Origin: Lycorma delicatula
Lineage: Eukaryota > Arthropoda > Insecta > Hemiptera > Fulgoridae
NCBI RefSeq assembly: GCF_047948215.1
Contig: NC_134456.1
Span: 59,039,029 to 59,103,028 of the forward strand
Length of the DNA stretch: 64,000 nt
Reading direction: 5' to 3'
Below, in pieces: positions 12,721 through 23,591 of the stretch. A program made the translations under genes and the position numbers. The notes below the pieces were generated by a model. That model was not told the DNA's origin. It saw nothing but the letters and a program-made list of their open reading frames with translations, and ran no database searches. Within the stretch, counting starts at the first letter, position 1. Every line of letters starts with the position of its first letter.

Positions 12721-13451
12721 CCAGGACTTGCCAAATTTAGGATATAAGTTACTTTCACTTCACGCTGCTTTGCTTTGTTTCATGTGTGTTACCTATTTAT
12801 ATTATTTTATACAATGTCTTATATTATGTTTACTTTGTCTCCATATGTATCTTCCTCATGAATGTTGTAATGGAGCTGGTTTTTGCTACTGGTTTGAATA
12901 GGACTACTGCTCTAGTGACATTGAACCGAAATGTGACAATAAACCTTAACGAAGGCTCACGGTAGGCATGATATCCTACCGATCTCTAGCGGGCGACCTT
13001 TTTCTGTGTGTTCGTCCAATATCATTAGTTTTTATCACCGTTCATGTATGTTAGTTGTAAGAAGATACCTACCTGTTTCCTTTTCTCTTTTTTGCTACTA
13101 TTTGCTACTTTGCTATTTGCTACTATTCGATTATTGTGTTTAGCCTTATGCAATAGATGAAGATTAATTTCTAATTATATAGATTTCTGTCAGGTACACT
13201 TTAGTTTCGTATTGAAACTTTACTCTGTCTTATGATGTATACTTTAGTATGACTACTTTAGTGTGACTCCTTTATTGTTTATTTATTGTCTTGGTTTTAT
13301 ATGTTTCTTCTTATTATAATTGTGTTTTCTTATCACATGTTTTGCTTTCCCGATATTTTTCATCTAAAGGTACAACCCTATAAGCGCTTTTCGTAAGAGG
13401 TGTTTAGTTTAGGGGGCCTGCTGTATGCCTCATAGGTGAGACTGGTGCAGA
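12721..13451. other. AT-rich stretch, possibly a distal retrotransposon tail
   Basis: No coding block is seen. A perfect 7-base hairpin (CGGTAGG ... CCTACCG) lies at about 12960-12981, beside a short GC-rich stretch ending near 13010. An AATAAA at 12939 just before it could be a polyadenylation signal for copy A2 if its untranslated tail extends this far. The remainder is low-complexity. Confidence 0.4.
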
Positions 13452-13813
13452 TTTCAAAGGAAATATCCATTTTCACCATACCTGAATCCATTTTAACTAG
13501 TTTCGGCGTGGCGTTAGTACGCACGTACGTACGTATGTATCTCGCATAACTCAAAAACGATTAGCCATAGAATGTTGAAACTCTAGTTGTACACCTCCCA
13601 TTTTGGATGCAATTGCTACACAAAAAGTATCCAAAAAAAGCCCAAAATCAAACAAATTTGGATTTTTGACTTTTTCTTAACTGCAATAATAAGCGCTCAT
13701 TGAAAGTTTTTCAACGACATATCATGAGTGGTACTTATTTTTGTTTGTTCCAGAGTTACAACCAAATAAAGTTTATTTAATAAACATTTGGATCTTAAAA
13801 GAGAAGACACTGG
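13452..13813 (+). repeat. dispersed repeat F1, copy a (left part, split by the BEL element)
   Basis: The core shared by all F1 copies is seen here: TTTCGGCGTGGCG, a run of TACGTACGT, CTCGCATAACTCAAAAACG, ATTAGCCATAGAATGTTGAAA, and a later GGATCTTAAAAGAGAAG. It ends in GGTTCGAAT, where the LTR starts. The first roughly 70 bases of the family are missing. The rest of this copy resumes at 21535 on the other side of the LTR element, so F1 is the older insertion. Confidence 0.85.
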
Positions 13814-14230
13814 TTCGAATAACTGTGCCTCAGTGCACCTTTTATTATTTAGAAGTTATGCCGCTATATCATTAATATCTTTAAAGTCCTTATTAGTCTG
13901 TTTAATATATATTTAATTTATAACACATTTAGATACTTTTTCACTTATTTAAATATTATATCATTAGTAATTATGTCACGCTGTTAAAGTGTACATGTAC
14001 AATATTAATGTTTAAAAAGTATTATAATTAATGTATTTATATTTAGTTTAACATTTTTAGTTACATTTTTTACTGATTGATTTAGACTAATTAATTAATT
14101 AGAAATAAAAATATACAATATGAAACAGCTGTTGAACGCAACTAGATTAACAAATTTATATGTTTTACATAAGTAAGAGCAGAAGGGTTAGTTTATGTAC
14201 CATCAATAAGGAGGACATGAAACTGAACAT
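13814..14230 (-). repeat. 3' LTR of the BEL/Pao element
   Basis: It is homologous along its length to 21102-21534, sharing GAATAACTGTGCCT at the left and GACATGAAACTGAACAT at the right. Shared blocks include CATTAATATCTTTAAA, TATAATTAATGTATTTATAT and AAAACAGCTGTTGAA-like sequence. The two copies differ by many substitutions and small indels, so the insertion is not recent. The outer edge abuts GGTTCGAAT of the F1 repeat. Confidence 0.88.
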
Positions 14231-14578
14231 AGCTGCCCGTCAAAAATCCCAAGGAATTTTCGTTTGTAATACTGTAATTAAATATTACAAGTGATAGCAT
14301 GAAAGAATATAAATAATCTTTGTAATCTCGATAAGTTTAACAGTATAATTAATTATAAATATGTATTATGCAAAGAAAGATAATCTAAGATGCTATATAT
14401 TAACATGATTATTAAAGAAAAGTTACAACTAATAACATGAAATAAATGTGTATTATACAATATGACATAAATATCAGAAAAAAAATTAATTATACATATC
14501 GCTTATAATTAAATTATTGAATCAACAGTTTAAATTATGTTAGTATCGGTTTGTACATAATACAGTAATAAATAGTAA

Positions 14579-14634
<56 letters not shown>

Positions 14635-14651
14635 CGTAGAGCTCGGATATA
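14231..14651. other. AT-rich non-coding 3' part of the BEL element, with (AAT)n
   Basis: This lies between the 3' LTR and the mariner-like insertion, is AT-rich, and has no coding similarity. A pure (AAT)n tract occupies about 14581-14634, ending 18 bases before the insert. The TA at 14650-14651 is one of the two TA copies that flank the insert. Confidence 0.6.
14581..14634 (+). repeat. (AAT)n microsatellite
   Basis: An uninterrupted AAT/ATA trinucleotide tract of about 54 bases is followed by CGTAGAGCTCGGATA and then the mariner-like element. Confidence 0.95.
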
Positions 14652-15982
14652 CAGGGTCATTCACGGGAACCGGATGTTTTTAAAATAATCATAAAAATTG
14701 AATATTTACTTTAAAAAAGTTTTATTGGTACTGAAACACTTGTTAAATCAAAGCATTTGTTACTTACTCATGAACGAAAAATTATGTCCGGCAAGTGATG
14801 TCCATTTTGGGCAATACATTGTTGTAGCCTTTCACGGTAACTGGCCTCAATTCTTTGCAGCATGTCTACATCAATCTGAGTGACGTGATGACGAATTGCG
14901 ATCTTTAGGTCCTCCAATGTACGCGGTTTATTGGCGTACACACGCGATTTCAGAAACTCCCACAGAAAAAAATCACAACTACTTAAGTCGGGGGACCGAG
15001 GGGGCCAAGGAATGTCGCCGAATCTGGAAACGATCAGTCCCGGAAACAAGTTACGGAGAACAGCCATCGTTGCCCTCGCTGTGTGCGTTGTAGCTCCATC
15101 CTGCCGCAATAACACATTTTGAAAATCGATTCCGCGGTTTCGTAACTCAGGGATGAAAAACGTATTCAACATCGCAATGTAACGATCAGCTGTTACAGTT
15201 ACGGCAGCGTCATTTTCTTCAAAAAAATATGGTCCAATAACACTGAGCTTTCCTATTGCACACCAGGCAGTCACCTTTGGGCTATGAAGTGGTCTCTCGT
15301 CAAGCTGATGTGGGTTTCTTTCTGCCCGATACCGGCAATTCTGTTTGAACGAAGCCATTCAGATGAAAATGGGCTTCGTCACTCATTAACAATAACAAAT
15401 TTTCATTTTCTTCAAAAATGGTAAGCATTTGTCGACAAAATTGTAATCGCTGCGTGAAATCTTGCTCGTTTAACTGCTGCACAACGGCTATCTTGTAAGG
15501 ATGGAAATGCAGGTCTGTATGCAGAATTCGTCTTACCGTACTTGTGCTCATTTGAAGCGCTGCTGAATGCCTCTGAATAGAGCGGCGTGGGCTTCTGACA
15601 ATGGCTTCCCTTACTCGTTCGATATTCTCCAGAGTGCTAGCAGTTCGTCGGAGACCCGGTGGTTTTTTCTTCAATATTGAACCGCTTGTTCGAAGGTTGT
15701 TTACCCGTCGCAATATTGTGTTACGAGAAGGGACACTTGCATTACGATGGATATTAAACTGACGGCGGAAATCTCGCTGAACAGCAGTTACGGATTCATC
15801 ATTTCGCACAAAACTGTCATACGCGTACAGGCGTTGGTCTAGCGTCCACGGCTCCATCTCAACGACTAAAATGTAAATGCTATGAACAAAGGAAACGTCA
15901 GACACCAGCCACGTGCCCCTCCCACCACGAACGCCCGAGTACAACCCACTTCAAAAACGACCGGTTCCCGTGAATGATCCTG
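14652..15982 (-). mobile_element. Tc1/mariner-superfamily element with TIRs and TA duplication
   Basis: The left end begins CAGGGTCATTCACGGGAACC. The reverse complement of the right end begins CAGGATCATTCACGGGAACC. The first 22 positions differ at one base, and similarity continues to about 29 bases with two more mismatches. Both ends are flanked by TA (14650-14651 and 15983-15984), the target duplication of this superfamily. The 1331-base length and a single minus-strand transposase gene fit a full-length element. The near-intact ends suggest it inserted into an already resident BEL element. Confidence 0.95.
14768..15857 (-). pseudogene. Tc1/mariner-type transposase, DD41D spacing, one frameshift
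   Basis: Cut-and-paste transposase acting on the flanking TIRs. The chosen start is the Met at 15857 (MEPWTLDQRLYAYDSF), which opens an N-terminal helix-turn-helix of the DUF4817 kind common in insect elements. The frame runs past SDEAHFHLNGF (first catalytic Asp) and is lost near 15340-15345, where the reading passes to another frame beginning KQNCRYRAERNPH. The second frame is open to its stop at 14768. It carries RQDGATTH (second Asp) and SPDLSSCDFFLW (third Asp). The last two Asp are 41 residues apart, so the signature is DD41D rather than DD34D (mariner) or DD34E (Tc1). All three catalytic residues are present. Apart from the frame break the gene is nearly complete at about 360 residues. 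A single indel or a base error in the assembly would explain the break. Confidence 0.9.
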
Positions 15983-16639
15983 TATAATAAGTTGCTTTAT
16001 CAGCAATATTTTCTGTGGAACAAGTAACTGCAGATATATCAAATAATCGTCTTTACTAGTAAATCGGGTAATCTATACTGCTTATTGTACCTAAATCTTA
16101 TAGATTAGGATTTCCTTAAAAGTTTTGTTCGTGAGTATAGGTGTATTCATTGGCGAGTATCTCATTGCAATGAAGATTTAGTATTAATAATGCATATATT
16201 GCATATCATAAATAAATAATGGGAAGTCTATTCCGCTATAATAAATAAATTATACACAAATATCGGAAATCTATTCCGATTGGGATGGTCAATCCACTAA
16301 AAAATGAACATATGTATATGTTGTATGTACGTACATGTTTGTGTTGTATGTATGCAAGTATGTTGTGGGTGTTTGTACGTGTATGTAGTATAATAAGCAG
16401 TCTGTAAATCTATTAAAAGTGTAGAGCAATATGAATGTGATGTAATCGCATTAATATGCATTAGCCTGTAAGAAAAATACATTAATCAACAGATCAAATC
16501 ATAACATGAAATTACAATAATAACATAAATTATAAATATTAAATCAAATAAAATATCTTGAAATATCAACATTTAAATTATTTAATTTATTTATTTAATT
16601 AATCAAATTAATGTTAATTTTTAATTTTGTAAAAAACAT
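15983..16639. other. AT-rich stretch inside the BEL element
   Basis: This lies between the mariner-like right end and the recognisable integrase tail. No coding similarity is seen. It contains two similar pieces (GGGAAGTCTATTCCG near 16220 and GGAAATCTATTCCG near 16266) and a TATGTACGTACATG stretch. It is probably the untranslated 3' part of the BEL element. Confidence 0.5.
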
Positions 16640-19520
16640 AATTTATGTATAGATCTCTAGTGAACCATAAGCTGCGTGTACATCTAAAACTCTGACTAAA
16701 TTGTCAGAACCCGTATAAACCTGGGTTACAATTCCATGCTTCCATTACATGGGTGAAGTATTTTCGTTGGTAATCAGAACTAGATATCCAACCAAAAGGT
16801 TGCGTGTGGGAAAACGCCATTTGTTACGTTGTTGAAGAAAGTGCAGACAGTCATTTGACCATCATCTCCAAATGGATTGTATACATTTTAGAAGTAGTTG
16901 CCATCGACCTAATCGCGTAATTTCAACTCTGATAATTGACTATCTAATAATTGGAGAACTAAGCTTACTTTGTTTATCAATAACCTGATTATTTTTAAGA
17001 TTCCTTATCTCATTATTGAAATACATGGATTGTGATTGACATAAAAAAGTAAAGAGTATGATCTAATTCTTTAGTGGTTAGAGTACCAAAGTTACGTTCA
17101 GACGGTTTTGTTTTAATATTGCGAATGAATCTGAAACAGAAGCTAAATGTTCGTAATAAAGCATGTCAAGATGAAAACCTTTGTGTGTAATCACATACAA
17201 CATTAGATGCACGTGAAATTAACATAGTTTTACGCCTTTCTAATAAGCATTCGGGATTTAATTTAGCATCATTAAACGTAATATTACGATCCGTTGACCA
17301 ATGGGAAGAAGATTGTAATGGCCAAGGAGGACCATGCAACTACAGTGACATACAAAGTAATTTGCTTGGTGAGCAACTTCTAAACAGTAGACTGATGGAT
17401 TATCAGAGCATTTGATGTAATTCCAAATGGTAATTGAAGTGTTTTGCTGAATTTCAGAAACTCTGTTACCTATAAATATTTCCAACTCGAAGAATGTCCA
17501 CGAATCCAGCAAAGTGCTATTGTGGAATCCGTGTGTAAGTGTATCTAGTCAAATTGTATCTTTAACGCATTAGATACCTTTACGAATAAACGCGTAAGTA
17601 ATAAACAACCACAGAATACAAGTCTCGGTAATATGATTTGTTTTGAGAGGGTAGTTTTGATTTAGAACATAGTAGATCAGATGTAATTATATGGTTGGCG
17701 AATAAGGTAAGTATATAAAGGCAACAACCGTATCCCTTAATAAAGGCATCAGAAAATCCATGCAATTGAGTAGAATGAATTTTACTATTATTGTTATAAT
17801 TAATCGATCTTCTTATCTTAAGTAACTCAGTTAAATGTAATTGATTATACAATGAAAGCCATTGTATTATTAATGGTTCAGGTAATATTTCGTCCCGTCA
17901 AATTTGAGTTGTCAATCGCTACATAAACTGTTTGTATAAATATATTATAGGGCCAATGAGTCCTAAAGGATTATAGACACCTGCTATAATAGAAAGAATA
18001 TTCCTTTTGATATAAATTTTAGAATTATTAGAATGTGTGATTGGGAAATTTAGTGTATTTGAATTGTTGTTCCATAGGACTCCTAGAGTACGTATGTTTG
18101 TTCTTGTATGGATGAATTATGATTAGACGTAGAAATACTGCAATTATTAGAATACCACGTGTGAAGTGTAAAACCATACTCTTGTAATAATTTGAAGATA
18201 TCGTCCTTTAGTTGAATAACTTTATTTAGGTTATTTGAACCGGTAATGAGATCATCGACATAGAAATCATTTTTTAACAGCTTTAGAAGTTTGTGGAAAA
18301 TTATTTTCATTTTCAATTGATATCTGAATGAAACCTGTTGTGGCTAAATATAATGCACAAGAGGTTCCATAAGTTACAGTTCGTAGTGTATAATGTTTTA
18401 TTTCTTGTTTTGAAGAATTCTGTTGCCAGAGAAATGTAAATTATGAATGTTGTAAATCAGAATCACTGGACTTAACTAGTACCTTTTGGTACATCCTTTT
18501 TATGTCGAAACTAATAACATAATTATGGATTCGGTATCTTAGCAGTATAGAGAATAAATCTAGTTGAACAGGTCCGACCAATATAGAGTATCGTTAAGAG
18601 ATAAACCGTTATGGTTTTAGTTGAACCGTAGAAAACCACTTGAAATTTAGTACTTAGAATAGTTGATTTAAATATGATGAGGCAAATAACACACATTTGA
18701 TTTGTCTATTAACAAATCATCCAAGTTACGTAATGACATGTGACCCAAGTCCAAATGTTCTTGTATGAAAGTGGAATAGTCACGTTTAAGATTGGGATCG
18801 TTGTTTAGCCTTCTTTCTAACGATAAAAATCTATTCTTTGCATTTACGAAAGATTCGCCTAGACTTATATTATTGGGTTTACGTGATAATGTCACTACAA
18901 ACCTGCCTTGATTGTTTCGAGTAAAATTGAGTTGAAAATGTTTTTTTTATAAATAGAACTTTCACTAAATGGAATATCAATATTAATTTTCTTAATTTTC
19001 TAGAAGTTCTAAAGTAAAGTCGAAAGGTCTGTAGAATCTTTTCGAGAAATAAAAAATTCAATGGTATCATTGCGCTGACAGTTAATAGGAAAGCAAGCAC
19101 TAAGAATATATCCCAATTTTGTTTCTTGGAGAACAGAATATTTAAAGTTTCGTATAAATTTCCTAGGCAAAATAAATTCCAGTAAAACTGTGCTGCAATA
19201 AGGATTTTAGTTTTATTTCTTATGTTAAATTCAGGATCTGCAAAAAACAGATTCTGAGGCAATTTAAAATCCGAAATATTAAAGGTACATGTCGGTAGGC
19301 TATCTGTTATTTCTGTTAATAGCACATTGCAATTGGAATGAAAAGTTCATATACAAAGAAAGTAATATCAATACAACACTATATTCAGAATGAGAAAGTG
19401 TATTACTTATTCCTAAAATAGGAATATCATTTTTTATAAATAGAAATTCTAACCTTCGTGCGAATTTATAAGTACAAAAATTTTCTTGACTGCCAGAGTC
19501 TAGTAAAACTCGAAATGTAT
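16640..19520 (-). pseudogene. BEL/Pao pol remnants: protease, RT, RNase H, integrase, DUF5641
   Basis: Minus-strand reading gives pol pieces in canonical order. Near 19200-19325 is the end of the protease region (LFFADPEFNIRNKTKILIAA and a tail). At 18668-18895 is the start of RT with FLSLERRLNNDPNLKRDY and HLDLGHMS. At 18240-18270 is the RT catalytic box FYVDDLITG, with both Asp intact. At 17740-17790 is an RNase H-like LHGFSDAFIKGYG, with LLCSKSKL following. At 17420-17500 is FIGNRVSEIQ and a DNPS motif of the connecting region. At 16700-16830 is the C-terminal DUF5641 core (NKWRFPTRNLLVG-like, then VRVLDVHAAYGS). Stops and shifts separate nearly every block, so no polyprotein can be made. 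I assign the domains from motif order; exact borders are uncertain. Confidence 0.85.
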
Positions 19521-19774
19521 GAGTATTATCACGTACATCATTGGTAATACAGAATGAGGTAGATAAAATTATGTTTTTGCTTGACTGCAGTTTAAATGAC
19601 GAATGATTATTATTTTCCGACTTATTGTCTTTTAATTTAGAATTAATATTATTTATATGAATAAGAGTATTATGTTTTTGAGAACAAATTTCACACTATT
19701 AGAATTACCTTTACCTAAACAATTAAAACAATAGGATGTTCCAGAAATTATTTCCTTTCATCAGCAGAAAAATT

Positions 19775-20834
19775 TTAAAATTCCTTACAACAATGTAAAT
19801 AATGATTAGAATTACAAATTCGACATTGCTTATAAATAAATTTTGAATAACAGCTAAAATGAGTTGCCTTATACTGTTTGCCAGCATTTATGTTAAAACG
19901 TTTTGTGTAGAATTTAATTCCATTGTTGTCTCGTTGTCCCTTGGAATTATGTCTTAAGATGTTTTGATGGTTTGACTTATTTGCATTAATATTATCAAGC
20001 ATCTGTATTCTAAATTCAAGGAATTCCATGAGATCTTTGAAGGTGGGAAATCTTTGAGTTGAAAGTTTCTCCTTCCATAATCTGGAGGTATTATAATCTA
20101 TCTTTGATGTTAACAACGGAACAACAATAAATTCATATGTATTGACTGTAATATTCATTGCTTCAAGAGTATTGTCATATGAAGATACTTCGATAATAAA
20201 TTTGGATAAATTATCCAAAGATTCTCCTTTTATAGAATTTAGTTTTAAAATACGATCTGCAATATGAGATGCAATTAAATATTCATTGTTAAAACGCCTT
20301 TTTAATAGATCTAGTGCAATTGTATAATTTTCATTCGTAATTGATAAATTTGTAATCACTTCGTCTTTCAAGGAGGTATATAGACAGTGGAATTTTTTGA
20401 AAATTACTTAAAGCGTTTCTATTTTGTACTAAATCGCTAAATAAGCTATAATCATGTTTCCAGTCAAGACCATTACCTCTGAAAAATGGTAAATTAATTG
20501 GTAGTAGTGTCCTTTGCTTAGTTCCTGTAACTACATTCATTTCTTGATCAATTGTCGTCTGCTTAATATTATCCATTAAACATAGTAATTTTCATTCAAA
20601 ACTGCATAGATCATCTTCAACCTTTACACGATCTGAACAAATATCCTCATCTTCCGTTTCAAGTTGCGTTTGAATGGCATAATATTTGCCTTGCAACTCT
20701 TGAAGGTTTCTTAGTTTAATTTGTAAAAGATGAATATCAATTTGAGAGACATTATATTTTTCAATAAATGTACCGATTCTTGTTGTAGAGGATTTAGATG
20801 ATCCTCTCAGTATAATTAATTGTTCTCTGTTCAT
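19775..20834 (-). pseudogene. BEL/Pao gag remnant (DUF1759-like)
   Basis: It starts at a Met at 20834 (MNREQLIILRGSSKSSTTRI), a typical BEL gag opening with a predicted coiled N-terminal part, then breaks near 20590. The next block (20331-20576) contains LPINLPFFRGNGLDWKHDY, the DUF1759 entry motif with FxG and W, and a SIYLLERRSDY segment. The third block (19775-20371) continues with LDLLKRRFNNEYLIASHI, then LWKEKLSTQRFPTF, and ends with CxxCNSNHYLHCC-like cysteines, a remnant nucleic-acid-binding knuckle. The three frames overlap or nearly abut, which fits one gag interrupted by a few indels. Confidence 0.85.
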
Positions 20835-21101
20835 TATGAGTTACCATTCTTAATTAACAATGTTAAGTATAATTATGAATTAAATAAGAAATAATTAAAT
20901 GAAGTTACTTGATGATAATGAAGAAATAAGTTGTAAGCTGTATATCATGTGAATAATTGGCAACTTTAATAACTCCCTTTTGATTTATCATAAATTGATA
21001 TGTTGAAAGATTTGTAACATATAGCCTGGATTGTCTTTGACTGAAGAATGCTACAATAAATCAAATATTCACATATCGGCCCGGAAAACTACAAAGAATA
21101 A
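20835..21101. other. BEL 5' untranslated leader
   Basis: This AT-rich leader lies between the gag start and the 5' LTR. It should include the primer-binding site directly inside the LTR (21060-21101 on this strand, with CGGCCCGGAAAACTAC), but I cannot match it confidently to a tRNA 3' end. Confidence 0.5.
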
Positions 21102-21534
21102 TTCGAATAACTGTGCCTAAGTGCACCTTTCATTATTCAGAACGTATGCCGCTGGATCATTAATATCTTTAAATAACATCCTTGTTAGTCTGGTCAATAT
21201 GTATTTTATTTATATTTAATTTATATCATATTTAGATACATTTTCACTTTAATATTATATCATTAGTAAATTATCTCACATTGTTTAGTTTAAAATGGTG
21301 TACATGTATAATATTAATGTTTAAAAAAGTATTATAATTAATGTATTTATATTTAGTTTTACATCTTAAGATACATCTTTTACTGATTGATTTAGACTAA
21401 CAATACTATTAGAAAGAAAAAATATATAATTAAAACAGCTGTTGAAGTCAACGAGAATAACAAATTTAATATCCTTTACGTAAGAAAAGTTATAGTTTAT
21501 TTACCATTAATAAAAAGGACATGAAACTGAACAT
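21102..21534 (-). repeat. 5' LTR of the BEL/Pao element
   Basis: This is the partner of 13814-14230 in direct orientation. On the minus strand it should contain the element's promoter. The outer edge, GACATGAAACTGAACAT, is followed at once by GCACATCGGTTCGAATCC of the F1 repeat. Confidence 0.88.
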
Positions 21535-21740
21535 GCACATCGGTTCGAATCCAACTTCATATGCATATTTATTTTTTCTTTTTTTTTCTTTAAATATATT
21601 GATTTATTAATAATTATTAACATCTGATTGTTAAAAAATGTTTACAATAAATAATTCAATAATACAAAAAAAAGAAAAATCAGAAGTTATTAGTAAAATA
21701 AAATTTTACGTACTTTTCATTTTAATTAAAAAAACGTTTA
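21535..21740 (+). repeat. dispersed repeat F1, copy a (right part)
   Basis: This continues the F1 copy broken by the BEL element. GCACATCGGTTCGAATCC is followed by an AACTTCAT piece, a T-rich run, then AATATATTGATTTATTAA and TAATTATTAAC as in copies e and f. GGTTCGAATCC at 21542-21552 matches the RNA polymerase III B-box consensus exactly. Confidence 0.8.
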
Positions 21741-21850
21741 CAGAGGTTAATAATTATTAATAAATCAATATATTTAAATTAAAAAAAAAAAAATATTTAA
21801 AATAAATATATATTACATGAAGTCGGATTCGATCCGATGTGTCCATGGCT
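21741..21850 (-). repeat. F1 fragment c, inverted relative to copy a
   Basis: Minus-strand reading gives GGATCGAATCCGACTTCAT followed by the T-rich run and the ATATATTGATTTATTAA block. It therefore faces copy a head to head. The 32-base block at 21590-21621 and its exact reverse complement at 21746-21777 form a long inverted repeat. Confidence 0.75.
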
Positions 21851-21929
21851 ACGGATCCGACACGTTCTCACTTATATCACATAACTTCTTGAGTGACGTG
21901 AAACAAAATTATTATATAAACTAATGTAA

Positions 21930-22140
21930 AATTCTGATACGGACCTCAAAAAAATGTGATGCAATGTGGTGTCCACCACAATACAATTGTGTAACTGTCC
22001 ACTTTATTAAAGAATTGGAGGATCGTATCTCACTTTCAAATGAAATAAGTTTAAATTAAGTGCAGCAAAAAATGTGTATATGCAATTTAATAGGCGTACA
22101 AGGAAGTCATGTGGTCTCCACATCAAGTTTTTCTATTTTC
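21930..22140 (+). repeat. F1 fragment d (3' end)
   Basis: It shares AATTGGAGGATCGTATCTCA, GAAATAAGTTTAAAT, AGTGCAGCAAAAA and the end block TAGGCGTACAAGGAAGTCAT plus TGGTCTCCACATCA with copy f (46720-46830). It therefore gives the family's 3' end, independent of copies a and b. Confidence 0.8.
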
Positions 22141-22559
22141 ATTTTATGGGGAAACAACCAAAATGATTATTATAGCTCAACCACTATCAAGAAAAGAATG
22201 CTACAATAGAGGTTTATCAATAGGATGTTTTTTGTCAAAAGAAAACAGCCAGAAAGATTATTATCTCATTTATACAGAGTAATGTCACTCGACAAGTTAA
22301 CTAAAAACAAGAATTTAATTTTACATAACGATCAAAACAAGAAGACATAAAATTAAGAAAAAATATTTAAACATAAAAAACACAGAAAAAATATTAACAC
22401 CATCAAAGAAAAATTTGATGTATCTAAAAAATCTATTAAAATGCATCGATTAAATCTATTAAAATGCAAAGTACATAAATTTTATCTCATTACTAACTTC
22501 TGTTATTTTTCATATTTTGTTTTTATTTTTATTGTTATTGAATTATTATTTATTGTAAA
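22141..22559. other. AT-rich spacer between F1 fragments
   Basis: No coding block or recognised repeat is seen. It contains A-rich runs and a short local duplication (AAATCTATTAAAATGCA twice near 22430-22470). Confidence 0.5.
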
Positions 22560-23075
22560 ATGTTTTTTGCAATCAAAGGTTAATAATTATTAATAAATCA
22601 ATATATTTAAGTTAAAAAAAGAAAGGAGATGAAGTAAGATTCGAACCGATATGCCTTCCCCTTGTAAAATCCAAGCACTTCATTAATTAAAATTTTATTT
22701 GGCTACAACTCTGAAATCAATAAAAATAACTACCACTTATGATACATCGTTGAAAATCTCTCAATAAAGACTTATTACTGCACTTAAGAAAAATCCAATT
22801 TTTTTTTAATTTTGGGCTTTTTTGAACACGTTTGGTACAGTAGATTGTAATAAAAAAGGAGAGGTGCACAACTAGACGTTACAACAGTCCTTAATCCAAA
22901 ATTTCAACATCCTACGCCTAATCGTTTTTGAGTTATGGGAGATACACACGTACGTACAGATGTCACGCCAAAACTAGTCAAAAGTAATTCAGGAATCAAA
23001 ACGGAAATTTCCGCTGAAAATAGAAAACCGAAATTTTTCGCGATCACAATAATTCCTTTAACTTCGTACAAGGAG
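22560..23075 (-). repeat. dispersed repeat F1, copy b (5' half)
   Basis: The minus strand begins CCTCCTTGTACGAAGTTAAA, then GTGATCGCGAAAAATTTCGG, TTTTGGCGTGACATCTGTAC, ACTCAAAAACGATTAG and TATCGGTTCGAATCTTACTT, and ends in the ATATATTGATTTATTAA block. It lacks the 3' third of the family. The pol III B-box-like motif is present with one change. Confidence 0.85.
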
Positions 23076-23591
23076 GTAAATATACAGTAACAAAAAAATT
23101 TTAGACAAAAGACAAGATGTATCAAAATAAATAGTTCTAAGTGTGTATACACTAAAAATATTACAAAACTGTAGGAATAAAACACTTTTTTGAAGGGAAA
23201 AACAACTAAGTAATTATTTTGTGTGAAAATTTAGAATAAAAGGTAACATTAATTGCTAAAATTAATTATCTAATTTTGTTTAAATTTTCCTTATAATATT
23301 AACTGACATTAAAATTATAAACTTTTTTCTAAGCAGTAGTAATTAATTGCATAAGTAGAAGAATAAAGAGATTGTAAAGAGACCTCAAAAACGAATAAAC
23401 AGAAATAAATATGTTACAAATATCGATGTTCTTAGAAAAATTTACAAAGAATGTAAATTATTACTGTATGTATGAAAAATAAAAAATGAAAATGGTTGTA
23501 AAATTCAGTACTGAAAGTTAAACATACATTGTAATATAATAACATTAATTAATGGAATAAACTGACATATACCTGTTTCTGATTACATGAC
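23076..23591. other. AT-rich gene-free stretch
   Basis: No coding block, RNA gene or repeat boundary is recognised here. Confidence 0.5.

Larger units (their letters stand above)
13814..21534 (-). mobile_element. decayed BEL/Pao LTR retrotransposon with nested mariner-like element
   Basis: Two direct repeats of about 420-430 bases (13814-14230 and 21102-21534) bound an internal region whose minus strand reads, in order, gag, protease, reverse transcriptase, RNase H and integrase ending in a DUF5641-like tail. That order and those motifs are typical of BEL/Pao. The 3' LTR is on the left. On the minus strand the LTR begins TGTTCAGTTTCATGTCC and ends near AGTTATTCGAA. A purine-rich GACGGGCAGC lies just before the 3' LTR and could be the polypurine tract. 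Many frameshifts and stops make it dead. Without the 1.33-kb mariner-like insert the element is about 6.4 kb. It sits inside an F1 repeat. Confidence 0.88.

Noticed and set aside
13452..13813. TACGTACGTACGTATGTATC run considered as a separate microsatellite
   Set aside because: The same short run recurs at the same place in all F1 copies, so it belongs to that family.
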